A stretch of DNA of 64,000 nt. Origin: Pseudomonas viridiflava (lineage in GTDB: Bacteria; Pseudomonadota; Gammaproteobacteria; Pseudomonadales; Pseudomonadaceae). Under the pieces are notes generated by a model. That model saw only the letters and a list, made by a program, of their open reading frames with translations. It had not been told where the DNA came from and did no database searches. Shown here piece by piece: positions 17,356-26,948 of the stretch. The stretch lies in contig NZ_RBTP01000012.1 in assembly GCF_003702045.1 (NCBI RefSeq), forward strand, positions 124,001-188,000, written 5' to 3'. A program made the position numbers and the translations under genes. Every line of letters starts with the position of its first letter. Within the stretch, counting starts at the first letter, position 1.

Positions 17356-18957
17356 ATGCGTTTCTACCCGGTCAGCCAGGACGCGCTTCTGGTTGAATTG
17401 GCGAACCTGGACGAGACTCTCTCCCTGTTCGACTCGTTGCAACAACAGCCCATCCACGGCGTTGAGGAACTCGTTCCAGCCGCCCGGACTGTGCTGGTGC
17501 ATTTCCGTCCCGGTGCGGTCAGTCGCGAAGCGCTCGCTGCGCAGATCGCCACGCGCGATGTTCACGGCAAGGCGCGTGAGGCCGGCAAGCTGATCGAAAT
17601 TCCCGTGCATTACAACGGCGAAGACCTGGACGATGTGGCCCGTGAACTGGGCATCAGCCCTGAAGAAGTGATCCGGCGCCATACCGGCAGCGACTACAAC
17701 GTGGCGTTCTGCGGTTTTGCGCCGGGGTTCGCCTACCTGAGCGGCGGTCCTGAATTCGTTGTGCCGCGCCGTAGCACACCGCGTACCCGCATTCCCGCCG
17801 GTGCCGTGGCGCTGGCGGGCGGTTTCAGCGGCGTCTATCCCCAGGCCAGCCCCGGCGGCTGGCAGATCATCGGCATCACCAACGCCCGCATGTGGGATCT
17901 GGAACGTGACGAACCTGCGTTGCTGCAACCGGGCTACCGGGTACGCTTCGTGGATGTCGGCCCTGGCACCGATGCGGTGTCGGTGGCTGTACCGGCGCGT
18001 CGCCAGAGGTTTCAGGCCACCGAAAACTACCTGGAAGTCCAGTCGCCCGGTCTGCAAACACTGTTTCAGGACCTCGGACGTCCCGGTCGTGCAGGGCAGG
18101 GGGTTTCGGCTTCCGGCGCGATGGACCGCGGCGCATTGCGAGCCGCCAACCGCGCAGTGGGCAACGATCCGGCAACAGCCTGTCTGGAAGTGCTGATGGG
18201 CGGCCTGACGTTTACCTGTCACGGCCAGACAGTCGCTGCGGTCACTGGCGCAACGGCTGCTGTGGAAGTGCTCACTACCGACGGCCATCGGCTGCATCCG
18301 TCGCTGTACACGCCATTCGTGTTGCAGGAGGGCGATCGGGTCAGCATCGACACGCCTTCTGCGGGGCTGCGTAACTACGTGGCGATTCGCGGCGGCTTCA
18401 CGCAGGAACCGGTGCTGGGCAGTCTGTCCACCGACACGCTGGCTCAGGTCGGCCCTGCGCCGCTGGCAGTTGGGGATCGTCTGGGCTTTCACAGCAAGCC
18501 GGGCGGCATGTCGGTGTCGCTCAGCGAACAACCGCCGTTCGACATGCCCCATTCCGATCAGGTCATCGTGCTGGATGTGGTGATGGGCCCGCGTGGTGAC
18601 TGGTTCACCGCCGACGCTCAGGCCGTGCTTGCCGGCCAGACCTGGCAGGTTACGCCGCAGTCGAACCGCATCGGCGTGCGGCTGGCAGGCGATCAGGCGC
18701 TTGAGCGCTCGGTTCATGGCGAGCTGCCCAGCGAAGGCACGGCCGTTGGCGCGATTCAAGTACCGCCCAATGGCCAGCCGGTGCTGTTTCTGGCGGACCA
18801 TCCGTTGACCGGTGGCTACCCGGTCATCGCCGTTGTCGCGCCTCATCACCTGGATCTGGCCGGTCAGATTCCGATCAATTCGCGCATTCGCTTCAACCCG
18901 CTGGGCGCGTTCGAGCCCGTGTGCCCCGATCTTTCAGACGAGACCCATCACCCATGA
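17356..18957 (+). CDS. Fused 5-oxoprolinase subunits PxpB-PxpC (KipI-KipA)
   Basis: 533 residues, where the two subunits are often separate proteins. The PxpB/KipI part (to about residue 215) has [13 protein letters not shown] and [20 protein letters not shown]. The PxpC/KipA part (about 225-525) has [30 protein letters not shown] and the [13 protein letters not shown] region. The same two folds in the same order form the carboxyltransferase part of urea carboxylase. The ATG follows AGGAGAGG. Its end overlaps the biotin carboxylase gene by 4 bases (ATGA), pointing to one complex made in fixed ratio. Confidence 0.94.
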   Translation: MRFYPVSQDALLVELANLDETLSLFDSLQQQPIHGVEELVPAARTVLVHFRPGAVSREALAAQIATRDVHGKAREAGKLIEIPVHYNGEDLDDVARELGISPEEVIRRHTGSDYNVAFCGFAPGFAYLSGGPEFVVPRRSTPRTRIPAGAVALAGGFSGVYPQASPGGWQIIGITNARMWDLERDEPALLQPGYRVRFVDVGPGTDAVSVAVPARRQRFQATENYLEVQSPGLQTLFQDLGRPGRAGQGVSASGAMDRGALRAANRAVGNDPATACLEVLMGGLTFTCHGQTVAAVTGATAAVEVLTTDGHRLHPSLYTPFVLQEGDRVSIDTPSAGLRNYVAIRGGFTQEPVLGSLSTDTLAQVGPAPLAVGDRLGFHSKPGGMSVSLSEQPPFDMPHSDQVIVLDVVMGPRGDWFTADAQAVLAGQTWQVTPQSNRIGVRLAGDQALERSVHGELPSEGTAVGAIQVPPNGQPVLFLADHPLTGGYPVIAVVAPHHLDLAGQIPINSRIRFNPLGAFEPVCPDLSDETHHP

Positions 18958-20690
18958 AAAAGGTTCTGATTGCCAACCGTGGCGAAATTGCCATCCGTAT
19001 CGCCCGCGCCTGCCGTGACTATGGTGTGGCCTCGGTGGCGGTGTACGCCGATGCCGATATCGATGCGCTGCATGTGCGCCACGCTGACGAGGCCTATGGG
19101 CTCAATGGCGAGCGGCCTGCCGACACCTACCTGAACATCGAAAAACTGCTGGCGGTGGCTGTTCGGGCCGGTGCCGACGCGGTTCACCCAGGTTATGGCT
19201 TTCTGTCCGAACGCGCCGACTTCGCCCGCGCCGTGATCGATGCAGGCCTGACCTGGATCGGCCCTGATCCGAGCACCATCGATGCCTTGGGTGACAAGGT
19301 CCAGGCCAGACGTATCGCCCAGAAAGTCGGTGCGCCCTTGGTGGCCGGTACTGAAGGCCCGGTGAGCGACGCCAGCGAAGTGGTTGCCTTTGCCGAGCAG
19401 TTCGGTCTGCCGATTGCGATCAAGGCGGCGTTCGGCGGCGGTGGTCGTGGTCTGAAGGTGGCGTGGAAACTCGACGAAGTCAGCGAGCTGTATGAATCGG
19501 CGGTACGCGAAGCCGTGGTCGCGTTTGGGCGTGGCGAATGCTTTGTCGAGCGCTTTCTGGACAAGCCCCGGCACATCGAAGCGCAGATCATTGCCGACCG
19601 TCACGGCCGGGTGGTGGTTGCCGGGACCCGTGACTGTTCGTTGCAGCGCCGCAATCAGAAACTGATCGAAGAAGCACCTGCGCCGTACCTGGATGACGCG
19701 CTGCGTCAGCGTATTCATGATTCTGCGCGCGACATTTGCGCCGAGGCGGGCTATGTCGGCGCGGGCACGGTGGAGTTCCTGCTCAGCGCCGACGGCACGC
19801 TTTCATTTCTGGAGGTCAACACTCGCCTGCAGGTTGAGCATCCGGTCACCGAAGAAACCAGCGGCATCGATCTGGTGATCGAACAGTTGCGTGTGGCCGA
19901 CGGTTTGCCGTTGTCCTTCGAAGGCACACCGGTTCCGCGTGGTCACAGCTTTGAGTTTCGTATCAACGCGGAAGATGCGGGTAACGGCTTCCTGCCGACG
20001 CCGGGCTCCATCGATCTGTTCCAACCGCCGTCCGGTCCTGGCGTTCGTCTGGAAACCGGCGTCGAACAGGGCTCGCGTGTGTCGCCAAACTTCGATTCGA
20101 TGATCGCCAAACTGATCGTCACCGGCGCCACCCGTGAACAGGCGATCCGTCGTGCCCGTCGGGCGCTGGCCGAGTTTCGTATCGAGGGCGTTGCGACCGT
20201 ACTGCCGTTCCATCGCGCAGTCATGGACCATGACGATTTCACCGCTGCCGACACCTTCGCGGTATACACCCGCTGGATCGAGACCGATTTTGCCGAGCAG
20301 ATCACTCTGGCTCCGCGTAGCGTCGAACCGGTCGATCCGGGCGTGTTGCGCACCTTCGTCGAGATCGATGGCAAACGCCATGAACTGGGTTTGCCAGCGG
20401 CGCTGTTGCGTGGCGTCAGTGTGGGCGCAAATGAGGCCGTGATCACACCTGCATCGGCCGAAGCGGTTGATCCGCAGGCCGTCGTGACGCCGGTTGCTGG
20501 CAACCTGCACAGTTGGGTGGTCAGTGACGGGGAATTGGTGGATGCGGGTCAGGTCATTGCGGTGGTCGAAGCGATGAAAATGGAAACCTCGGTGTTGGCA
20601 CCGTGCTCAGGTCAATTGCAGATTACCGAACAGCCCGGAAGTTATCTGAACGCAAAGTTCCAGATCGGGCGTATCAACACAGACAGCTGA
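18954..20690 (+). CDS. Biotin carboxylase with biotin-carrier domain
   Basis: 578 residues from the ATG overlapping the previous stop. It holds an N-terminal biotin carboxylase: [26 protein letters not shown], the ATP-grasp loop FGGGGRGLK, and [16 protein letters not shown] near residue 290. The C-terminal biotinyl domain has the biotin-accepting Lys at about 542 in EAMKME. There is no carboxyltransferase domain, and no classical acyl-CoA carboxyltransferase gene is nearby. The only plausible partner is the fused PxpB-PxpC upstream, making a two-part version of the urea-carboxylase layout. Automatic labels such as acetyl-CoA carboxylase would therefore probably be wrong; the true substrate is likely 5-oxoproline or another amide. 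Confidence 0.9.
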   Translation: MKKVLIANRGEIAIRIARACRDYGVASVAVYADADIDALHVRHADEAYGLNGERPADTYLNIEKLLAVAVRAGADAVHPGYGFLSERADFARAVIDAGLTWIGPDPSTIDALGDKVQARRIAQKVGAPLVAGTEGPVSDASEVVAFAEQFGLPIAIKAAFGGGGRGLKVAWKLDEVSELYESAVREAVVAFGRGECFVERFLDKPRHIEAQIIADRHGRVVVAGTRDCSLQRRNQKLIEEAPAPYLDDALRQRIHDSARDICAEAGYVGAGTVEFLLSADGTLSFLEVNTRLQVEHPVTEETSGIDLVIEQLRVADGLPLSFEGTPVPRGHSFEFRINAEDAGNGFLPTPGSIDLFQPPSGPGVRLETGVEQGSRVSPNFDSMIAKLIVTGATREQAIRRARRALAEFRIEGVATVLPFHRAVMDHDDFTAADTFAVYTRWIETDFAEQITLAPRSVEPVDPGVLRTFVEIDGKRHELGLPAALLRGVSVGANEAVITPASAEAVDPQAVVTPVAGNLHSWVVSDGELVDAGQVIAVVEAMKMETSVLAPCSGQLQITEQPGSYLNAKFQIGRINTDS

Positions 20691-20722
20691 TCAGCACTCC
20701 CTTCTTTCGGCAAAAAAGACAC

Positions 20723-20743
20723 AGCCGGGTCAATGACCCGGCT
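20723..20743. terminator. Perfect hairpin after the 5-oxoproline operon
   Basis: AGCCGGGTCA and TGACCCGGCT are perfectly complementary around a single base. The run of six Ts is on the minus-strand side (TCTTTTTT), so it has terminator form only for minus-strand transcription. On the plus strand it may act as a 3' stabilising hairpin or a weak terminator. Confidence 0.5.
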
Positions 20744-20829
20744 GCTGCGTCCTGCCGCCTGAATGTTTTTCACGCACCACTGCACTGCTTATAAAAATAA
20801 AACCAATCGATTCAATCTGCCCTTTAGCA

Positions 20830-21317
20830 GCCCGGTGGTATCGAGCAATGACACTTGCCTGTTACCCGCCACCTTCGAAGGCGCCATGCTGACGTCGAAA
20901 GATATCAACAACCTCATCCTGCAAAGCGGCAAGCTGGAGCAGATCAGGTTCAACAGCGCTTTCAACTATCAGGACTTCACCGGAAAGCGCATTGGTGACA
21001 CCCGTGATGATTTCACCTGTGGCGGTGGTACGGCAATCTGGAGAACGTTCATCGGCAGTACTACGGTGGCGTTGTCTACGAGATTCTGCTTGGAATCGGC
21101 AGTGGCTGAAGTTCGATTTGCGGTATTCGAAAAGTACTGAGGACGGCAACTTTCGTAACCTCGACGACTGTGCCGCACTGATTTGGCTTACGTCATCCAG
21201 AGTGGTTCGTTGAAGAACATGAGCCTCAGGCTCAGGAACGCCACGGTCCGGTCCAATTTCGGCAACGATCTGGATGAAACACGCTTTATCGTGAGTTACA
21301 CACTGCCGTTGTGGTGA
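20830..21317 (+). pseudogene. Decayed OprD-family porin
   Basis: Three collinear pieces of an OprD-type outer-membrane porin can be read in different frames. About 20860-20985 gives LLPATFEGAMLTSKDINNL and FNSAFNYQDFTG, matching the central part of OprD proteins. About 21040-21180 gives NVHRQYYGGVVYE and then, one frame on, QWLKFDLRYSKSTEDGNFRN. About 21180-21317 gives YVIQSGSLKNMSLRLRNATVR and DETRFIVSYTLPLW before TGA, the typical last strands. At least two frameshifts and large deletions separate them, and no signal peptide is left. It lies just after the 5-oxoproline operon; in P. aeruginosa the OprD-family porin OpdO is linked to pyroglutamate, so this was probably the matching porin. 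Confidence 0.8.
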
Positions 21318-21675
21318 CAGATTTTCGGAAAGATCACGTCCTGTTTAAAAACACTCGGACGTAGGAGGCGGCTTGTCGGCAAGCCATCTCTTATCAAAAA
21401 AACCTGTAATTCGTTGAAGATAATCGAATTTTTAAAGGGGGCTGGTGGCGCTCCGTTTGTCCGCGAATACTGCATTCAATCGCTGAGTATTCGTCGGATG
21501 TACCGGCCATTTCGCGGACAAGTCCGCTCCCACGAAGTTTGCTACGCGCCAGCGCTACATCGAAGACGGAGTGGAGCCTCCTACAACGTTTTATTTACTC
21601 AGTACATGATAGTCAACTTGGTATTCGAAGACCGGGAGCCGGGCTGTTTAGGTGCTATGAGCAGCCCGGCACCCT
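21318..21675. repeat. Gene-free stretch with REP-type repeats (REPIN at 21444-21533)
   Basis: TTCGCGGACAAGTCCGCTCCCAC (21511-21533) is a good REP. A degenerate inverted partner around 21444-21467 (GGTGGCGCTCC...TTTGTCCGCGAA) completes a REPIN, and the inner sequence GTCGGATGTACC is the complement of the spacer in the 3929-4018 REPIN. Another REP-like palindrome, GTAGGAGGCGGCTTGTCGGCAAGCC, is near 21360. No coding potential was found. Confidence 0.7.
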
Positions 21676-21692
21676 GGTGACAGAAACTGTCC
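21676..21692. promoter_or_regulatory. 17-bp palindromic operator shared with 31320-31336
   Basis: GGTGACAGAAACTGTCC contains the perfect inverted repeat GACAG-AAA-CTGTC. Almost the same site, GGTGACAAAAACTGTCC read on the minus strand, precedes the quinone oxidoreductase/WYL regulator operon. It lies 115 bases before the monooxygenase start. Confidence 0.6.
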
Positions 21693-21806
21693 GTCTGCCC
21701 TTTTATCATGGCGCAGACAAGGCAAAATCCTGGACGAACGATTGGCGCAGCGGAGACTGTTTCTTGCCTTGGCAAATGAACCAGTAGCTGATCGAGGAGA
21801 TACATC

Positions 21807-22175
21807 ATGTCCAGTGTCGAGCCGCTTGATCCATCGTTTCCGTTGAGCCAACAAATGGGGATCGATGCCGCGCCCATCGTGTTGGTCAATGTCTGCACCC
21901 TGTCACCTGAGGACGAAGCAGCCTTTCTGGTCGCATGGGCAGCAGATGCCGCTTTCATGAAACGCCAACCCGGTTTTATCTCGACGCAGCTTCATCGCGC
22001 GCTCGGCGACAGCCCGACCTACCTCAACTACGCGATTTTCGAATCCGCGCAGGCTTGGCGCACCGCTTTCAAGCACCCGGACTTCCGCGAGATCGCCAAG
22101 GCTCATCCGCCGTCGGCCGTGTTTCGTCCGCACCTGTTTCAAAAAGTCGCTGTCGCCAATTTGTGCACAGCCTAG
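21807..22175 (+). CDS. Antibiotic-biosynthesis-monooxygenase (ABM) family protein
   Basis: 122 residues forming one ferredoxin-like ABM domain: VLVNVCTLSPEDEAAFL, then FMKRQPGFISTQLHRAL, YLNYAIFESAQAWRTAFKHPDF. ABM proteins oxidise quinol-like or aromatic compounds without a cofactor, or act in stress responses. The ATG follows CGAGGAGATACATC, a strong site. The next gene is a quinone oxidoreductase 81 bases downstream on the same strand; the pair is probably co-transcribed from the promoter carrying the 17-bp palindrome, consistent with quinone detoxification. Confidence 0.87.
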   Translation: MSSVEPLDPSFPLSQQMGIDAAPIVLVNVCTLSPEDEAAFLVAWAADAAFMKRQPGFISTQLHRALGDSPTYLNYAIFESAQAWRTAFKHPDFREIAKAHPPSAVFRPHLFQKVAVANLCTA

Positions 22176-22256
22176 CGATTGCAATCTGTTGCCGTTCTAT
22201 GACAGCCCGGACGGATCACTGTCCCGGCGGTTCTTTACGCTGTAAGAGGAATGCAT

Positions 22257-23162
22257 ATGAAAGCTGTTCAGTTCAATGAATACGGTGGCACTGATGTATT
22301 GACCATCGTCGACATAGAGCCTCCTCGCCCGGGCGCAGGCGAAGTGCGTATCAAAGTACAAGCCGTCGGGGTCAATCCCATTGATTGGAAGATACGGGCA
22401 GGCTATATGCATGACTTCATGCCCGTGACCTTTCCCGCCGGTGTCGGCTCGGAAGCAGCAGGCGTGATTGACGAGGTCGGCGAGGGCGTTTCAGGATTCG
22501 CGGTCGGCGATACCGTCTTTGGCTACGGACGAAATACGTTGGCTGAGCATGCAGTGTTGAGAAGTTGGGCGCACGTGCCGCGCAACATGCCAATCGAGGT
22601 GGCGGGTGGCTTGCCGGTCATTGTTGAAACGGCGACTCGCATCCTCGACCACGTCAATATCAAGGTTGGCGAGACGCTACTGATCACGGGCGCTGCGGGC
22701 GGGGTCGGATCGGCTGCCATCCAGATCGCACTGCATCGCGGCGCAATCGTGATCGGTACGGCGAGTGCTCCAAAGCATCAGTACATTCACAGTCTGGGCG
22801 CTGTTGCGACGTCCTACGAACCCGGCCTGACGGCCAGGGTGCGCGTGTTGGCGCCAAACGGCGTGGATGCGGCACTCGACCTGGCAGGGGCTGGTGTGAT
22901 AGCCGAGCTGGTAGCAATTGTGGGCGATGCTGATCGTGTTGTCTCCATTGCTGATGTGACGGCCTCGCAGCATGGCGCAGCGTTCTCCGGGAAATCGCTC
23001 GATCATCCCGAGCGGGCGTTTGCAGAGGCGGCGCGTTTGTATGAACTGGGATTGCTCGATCTGCGCATCGAGCAGACCTTCCCGATGGAACAAATCGCCA
23101 CCGCTCAACAGATCAGCGCCGCCGGGCACGTGACCGGCAAGCTCGTCATAACGATTCTTTGA
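22257..23162 (+). CDS. NADP-dependent quinone oxidoreductase (zinc-free MDR family)
   Basis: The ATG at 22257 is 6 bases after AAGAGGA and starts the usual MKAVQFNEYGG; an ATG at 22251 abuts the ribosome site. About 301 residues: GroES-like domain with VGVNPIDWKIRAG and VGSEAAGVIDEVG, then a nucleotide-binding loop TGAAGGVGSAAIQIA near residue 147. No zinc-binding cysteines are seen. Members reduce quinones or alkenals with NADPH. It resembles the gene at 30341-31273, and both promoters carry the same palindrome, so they appear to be one regulon. Confidence 0.9.
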   Translation: MKAVQFNEYGGTDVLTIVDIEPPRPGAGEVRIKVQAVGVNPIDWKIRAGYMHDFMPVTFPAGVGSEAAGVIDEVGEGVSGFAVGDTVFGYGRNTLAEHAVLRSWAHVPRNMPIEVAGGLPVIVETATRILDHVNIKVGETLLITGAAGGVGSAAIQIALHRGAIVIGTASAPKHQYIHSLGAVATSYEPGLTARVRVLAPNGVDAALDLAGAGVIAELVAIVGDADRVVSIADVTASQHGAAFSGKSLDHPERAFAEAARLYELGLLDLRIEQTFPMEQIATAQQISAAGHVTGKLVITIL

Positions 23163-23302
23163 TCGAATCACCGGTTTCGGCGTGCACGTGCATGCCCAAC
23201 CCGGTTTGAAGCGCGAGTGCGTCCTGCGCGGCATGGCACACAGTCTTGGTATCAATACGTCTTTTTTTCTTTAAAAAGCGAAAATAGTAGGGAGTTGCAA
23301 CA

Positions 23303-24064
23303 ATGGAATTGAGCGGAAAAACAGTGCTGATCACGGGGGGCACAAGTGGCATAGGCCTTGAACTTGCCCGACGTTTTTTGGCGATGAACAACCGCGTTAT
23401 CGTTACAGGGCGTGATGAGGCAAAGCTTAAGGCAGTTCAGCGTGAGTTGCCGGGTGTGCATGCCCTACGCAGCGACGTCAGTCAGGCAGATGATATCGTT
23501 AAATTGCATGAGTACTTGATGCGAGAGTTTTCTACGTTCGACATTCTGGTAAACAACGCAGGCGTCATGCGCAACATTGAGCTTGGCACGCCTCGCTCGC
23601 TCGACGACGTTGCGGTCGAGATTGACGTGGATCTGACGGGGCCCATTCGAATGGTGCAGCAGTTTCTTGCGCACCTTCTCAGCCGGCCTGAGGCAATGAT
23701 CATTAACATCACGTCGGGGCTCGCGTTCGTTCCTTTTCCAGCGTCGCCGATCTACAGCGCCGCGAAGGCCGGATTACATGCATACACCCGCGCATTGCGT
23801 GTGCAGCTTAAACAGACCTCGCTCAAAGTGATCGAAATCGCCCCTCCGAGTACTGACACCGCCTTATTCAGTAACCTCGTCACCGAGCATGCCTCCAAAG
23901 GCCCGGCCCCCATGCCGCTCATCAAGCTGGTAGATCAGGCGATGGCAGGTATTGCAGCAGGAAAGACCGAGATACGTCCAGGCTTGAGCCAGAGGCTCTA
24001 TCTGCTGAGCCGCATCGCACCCGAGTTCGGATTACGGCAGTTGGCCAAGGCCACGGGGTTCTGA
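23303..24064 (+). CDS. SDR oxidoreductase (DltE-like)
   Basis: 253 residues with TGGTSGIG near residue 11, Arg in VTGRDEAKL favouring NADPH, LVNNAGVM near residue 86, and the Ser/Tyr-Lys pair in NITSGLAFVPFPASPIYSAAK. The C-terminal arm is longer than in FabG and resembles the DltE/YbbO-like group. A poly-T/poly-A rich leader (23252-23280) separates it from the quinone oxidoreductase. Substrate unknown. Confidence 0.9.
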   Translation: MELSGKTVLITGGTSGIGLELARRFLAMNNRVIVTGRDEAKLKAVQRELPGVHALRSDVSQADDIVKLHEYLMREFSTFDILVNNAGVMRNIELGTPRSLDDVAVEIDVDLTGPIRMVQQFLAHLLSRPEAMIINITSGLAFVPFPASPIYSAAKAGLHAYTRALRVQLKQTSLKVIEIAPPSTDTALFSNLVTEHASKGPAPMPLIKLVDQAMAGIAAGKTEIRPGLSQRLYLLSRIAPEFGLRQLAKATGF

Positions 24065-24163
24065 ACGCTCAGATCCAGACAGTTGAAATCAACCTCATAC
24101 ACGGACAGAATCGCGCCCCGATCCGGCCTGTGCGTGCGGACGTTTTGATGAAAGGGATTGCCG

Positions 24164-24859
24164 GTGAACGAACAGACATTGTCCATGCGCCTGGAGCGCG
24201 TGGCGGCACATGTGCCCGCCGATGCGCGGCTGGCCGACATCGGTTCGGATCACGGCTACCTGCCGGTGGCCTTGATGCGTCGTGGCTTGATTGCCGCTGC
24301 GGTCGCGGGCGAGGTCGCTGTGACGCCGTTTTACGCGGCCCAGCGTGTGGTGCGCGAGAACGGTTTTGAACAGCGGATTGCCGTGCGCCTGGCCAATGGT
24401 CTGGCAGCCATCGAACCGGGCGACAGCATCACGGCTATCAGCCTGTGCGGCATGGGCGGTGAGACCATTCGCGACATCCTCCAGGCTGGCAAAGCGTGCT
24501 TGAGCGGCACGGAACGTCTCATCATGCAGCCCAATGGTGGCGAGCAACCGCTGCGCTTATGGCTGATGGAGAACGGCTACCGCATCGTCCGGGAAGACGT
24601 GCTGCGCGAGAACCGCTTCGACTATGAAATCCTTGTTGCCGAGCCTACCGGGCCGGTCACGTACACCGCAGAACAGCTGTACTTCGGACCTCTTCAGTTG
24701 CAGGCGCGAACCCCAGCGTTTCTGGCCAAGTGGCAGCGCTTGCTGCATCAGCGACAGAAAACCCTGATCAGCTTCGCCAAGGCAAAACAGGGTGTGCCTG
24801 AACAGAAGTTGCAGGAGGTTGAGCAACAGATTCGCTGGATCACTGAGTTGTTGGCCTAA
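24164..24859 (+). CDS. trmK: tRNA (adenine(22)-N1)-methyltransferase family protein
   Basis: About 231 residues from the GTG at 24164, which is 7 bases after AAAGGG (a TTG two codons earlier is the alternative). It has the SAM-binding motif LADIGSDHGYLPVALM, then NGLAAIEPGD and the TrmK/COG2384 marker SLCGMGGETIRDIL, and QPNGGEQPLRLWLMENGY. The C-terminal coiled part ends in EQKLQEVEQQIRWITEL. The enzyme methylates N1 of A22 in tRNA in Gram-positive bacteria; the role in Pseudomonas is less well established. Its stop overlaps that of the convergent transporter gene. Confidence 0.9.
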   Translation: MNEQTLSMRLERVAAHVPADARLADIGSDHGYLPVALMRRGLIAAAVAGEVAVTPFYAAQRVVRENGFEQRIAVRLANGLAAIEPGDSITAISLCGMGGETIRDILQAGKACLSGTERLIMQPNGGEQPLRLWLMENGYRIVREDVLRENRFDYEILVAEPTGPVTYTAEQLYFGPLQLQARTPAFLAKWQRLLHQRQKTLISFAKAKQGVPEQKLQEVEQQIRWITELLA

Positions 24860-25698
24860 AGCCCAAGACAAATGGCCCCAGCCGCCACCAGCCCGCAAAC
24901 GGCCCAGCGCTTCGTACTCATCTCTTCGCCCAAAAACAGCTTTCCGATCAACGCCGCAAACACCACGCTGGTTTCGCGCAAGGCCGACACGCCGCCCATT
25001 GCGCCTGACTGCATGGCCCAGATCACGATGCCATAAGCGGCGATGGACACCAGCCCGCCGAGCGCCGACGAGCTGACGGCGGCGGGTTGGGTTTTCAGTG
25101 ATCTTGCCAGCTCACTGAACCCTCGGCTCACCACAAACAGCAGCGGCATCGCCCAGAACGACAGGAACATCCAGGCGGCATACGCAACCGCCTGACCTTC
25201 CGATTGCCGCACGCCGATGCCGTCGATCACGGTGTAGAGCGCGATCAGCACGCCGGTTGCAAGCGCTGCGAGCACGCCAGAACGGGATACGTACCGGTCC
25301 AGAAGGGCAAGCGTGAGGATACCGCCTGAAATCATGACGACACCCAGGACGTGCACAGGGCTTAGAGTTTCGCCCGCGAACACGGCGGCACCCAGGGTCA
25401 CGAGCAGAGGGGAGGAGCCACGAGCAATGGGGTAGGCCACCGCCAGATCACTGTTGCGGTACGAGCGCACCAGACTGATGTTGTAGACGATGTGCACCAG
25501 CCCGGAGACCACCAGATAGGGCCATGCTCCAGCGGCTGGCAATGGCAGCATCACAACCGCCACGGTAGACACGGACGCGATCATGATGCCCATCCAGGCC
25601 ATCGATAAATGACGGTCGCGGTTGCCATGCAGCATGGCGTTCCAGCCTGCATGGAGCACGGCAGCCAGTAATACGAGACCGCCAGCGTAACTGAGCAT
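24856..25698 (-). CDS. EamA/DMT-family transporter
   Basis: 280 residues, ten predicted membrane helices in two EamA halves: AGGLVLLAAVLHAGWNAML at the start, YPIARGSSPLLVTLGAAVFAGETL in the first half, and SALRETSVVFAALIGKLFLGEEMSTKRW in the second. DMT proteins usually export amino acids, metabolites or drugs. It is divergent from a LysR regulator with about 135 bases between, so it is the likely regulated target of that protein. Confidence 0.9.
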   Translation of the reverse strand: MLSYAGGLVLLAAVLHAGWNAMLHGNRDRHLSMAWMGIMIASVSTVAVVMLPLPAAGAWPYLVVSGLVHIVYNISLVRSYRNSDLAVAYPIARGSSPLLVTLGAAVFAGETLSPVHVLGVVMISGGILTLALLDRYVSRSGVLAALATGVLIALYTVIDGIGVRQSEGQAVAYAAWMFLSFWAMPLLFVVSRGFSELARSLKTQPAAVSSSALGGLVSIAAYGIVIWAMQSGAMGGVSALRETSVVFAALIGKLFLGEEMSTKRWAVCGLVAAGAICLGL

Positions 25699-25833
25699 GG
25701 TGTTTTCCAGATGGGCAATGCGAAGGAGACGCCAGAAACAAAGGCAGCGTTTATCTGCTCAACAAAATATCTATCTTGGTACGGCCTGACAAACCAGATA
25801 AATTGGCTGCTCACCTTAGCGTAGCTATTGCGA

Positions 25834-26721
25834 ATGAAGCGAGAATTGCCCCCGCTCAATGCGTTGCGCGCCTTCGAGGCGGCCGGTCGTCTGGGCAGCT
25901 TCAAGGAAGCGGCAGTTGAACTGCATGTCACGTCCGGAGCGATCAGTCAGAGTGTTCGTCTGCTTGAGGATTGGCTGGGCTCGGCATTGTTCGAGCGACA
26001 CAATCGGCGGGTGATCCTGACCGCAGCAGCCAAGGCTTATCTCACTGTAATAGGCCCGCTGCTGGAGCAGATCGCGCTGGCGACAGCACGGTTCGGCTTA
26101 CCCGATCCGGCGCCTCGCAGGCTGCTGGTGAACGCACTCGCGACGTTTACGTTGCGCTGGCTGGTGCCGCGACTTGATGCGTTTCGAGCCAGTCATCCAG
26201 GCATCGACGTGCAGGTCCACACTTCGAACAAAGCCGTTGAAAGCCTGAAGGAGCCCTACGACATTATTATTCGGGGTGGGCCGGACACGCTTTATGGTTA
26301 CACCACCCGAACCTTTCTGCGTGAAGACAGAATTCCCGTGTGCAGCCCGGCATTACTGGCACGATTGCCACTGCGCACGCCGGAAGATCTCAGGCAGCAC
26401 ACGCTCTTGCACACCTCAAGCCTGCCAAGGCTGTGGCCGGACTGGCTGGCGAGCGCCAATATTCCTGCGTTGCAGCCAACTGCAGGTGTGGTGTTCGACC
26501 ATTTCTATCTGACCTTACAGGCGGCCATCGACGGGCTGGGCATCGCGATGGGGCCCGCAGCGCTGGTGGCCAGCGACCTGCAGACCGGACGGCTTGTGAT
26601 GCCTTTCGATGGTCCGCGTCTCAAGTCACGCAGTTACTGCGCTTACGTGCCTGACGAGAAGCTGGCCGATGACACGGTGCAGCTGTTCTGTTCATGGCTT
26701 GAGGGGCAGGGTGACGGTTGA
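25834..26721 (+). CDS. LysR-family regulator (GcvA-like)
   Basis: 295 residues. It opens with PPLNALRAFEAAGRLGSFKEAAVELHVTSGAISQSVRLLE, the winged helix of the GcvA-type LysR branch. The effector domain follows, with TFTLRWLVPRLDAFRASHPGIDV and the PYDIIIRGG motif. The ATG at 25834 is preferred over the TTG two codons earlier. It probably controls the divergent EamA transporter. It marks the left flank of the AT-richer ATPase/HNH cassette. Confidence 0.92.
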   Translation: MKRELPPLNALRAFEAAGRLGSFKEAAVELHVTSGAISQSVRLLEDWLGSALFERHNRRVILTAAAKAYLTVIGPLLEQIALATARFGLPDPAPRRLLVNALATFTLRWLVPRLDAFRASHPGIDVQVHTSNKAVESLKEPYDIIIRGGPDTLYGYTTRTFLREDRIPVCSPALLARLPLRTPEDLRQHTLLHTSSLPRLWPDWLASANIPALQPTAGVVFDHFYLTLQAAIDGLGIAMGPAALVASDLQTGRLVMPFDGPRLKSRSYCAYVPDEKLADDTVQLFCSWLEGQGDG

Positions 26722-26948
26722 GAATATTCCGCTATCGGACAGGGCAAGCGATAGCCTTGCAGTGACGTTGGGCGTCGTAATGGGCAGAGGGTCCAAGTTC
26801 GACTGCTCATTGTCGAATGACATGGACACGACGCAGTTGCACCGCCCCAGCAAAGTAACCGACGTGATTGGAGTTTTTTAGAGCACCTGATGTATCCTCG
26901 ACTTGAGACAGTGAGTCCACTGCTGACAGGTATACGGAGATACAGGTA

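Noticed and set aside
17287..18849. Open frame of 520 codons antisense to the PxpB-PxpC gene
   Set aside because: Antisense shadow; the plus-strand gene has all family motifs and is coupled to its neighbours.
18954..20690. Naming the biotin carboxylase as acetyl-CoA carboxylase subunit AccC
   Set aside because: AccC has no fused biotin domain and is not found with PxpABC; the operon context favours another substrate.
20763..21140. Single 125-codon frame that could be taken as a small gene
   Set aside because: Only its middle matches a porin; the matches continue in other frames, so it is part of a pseudogene.
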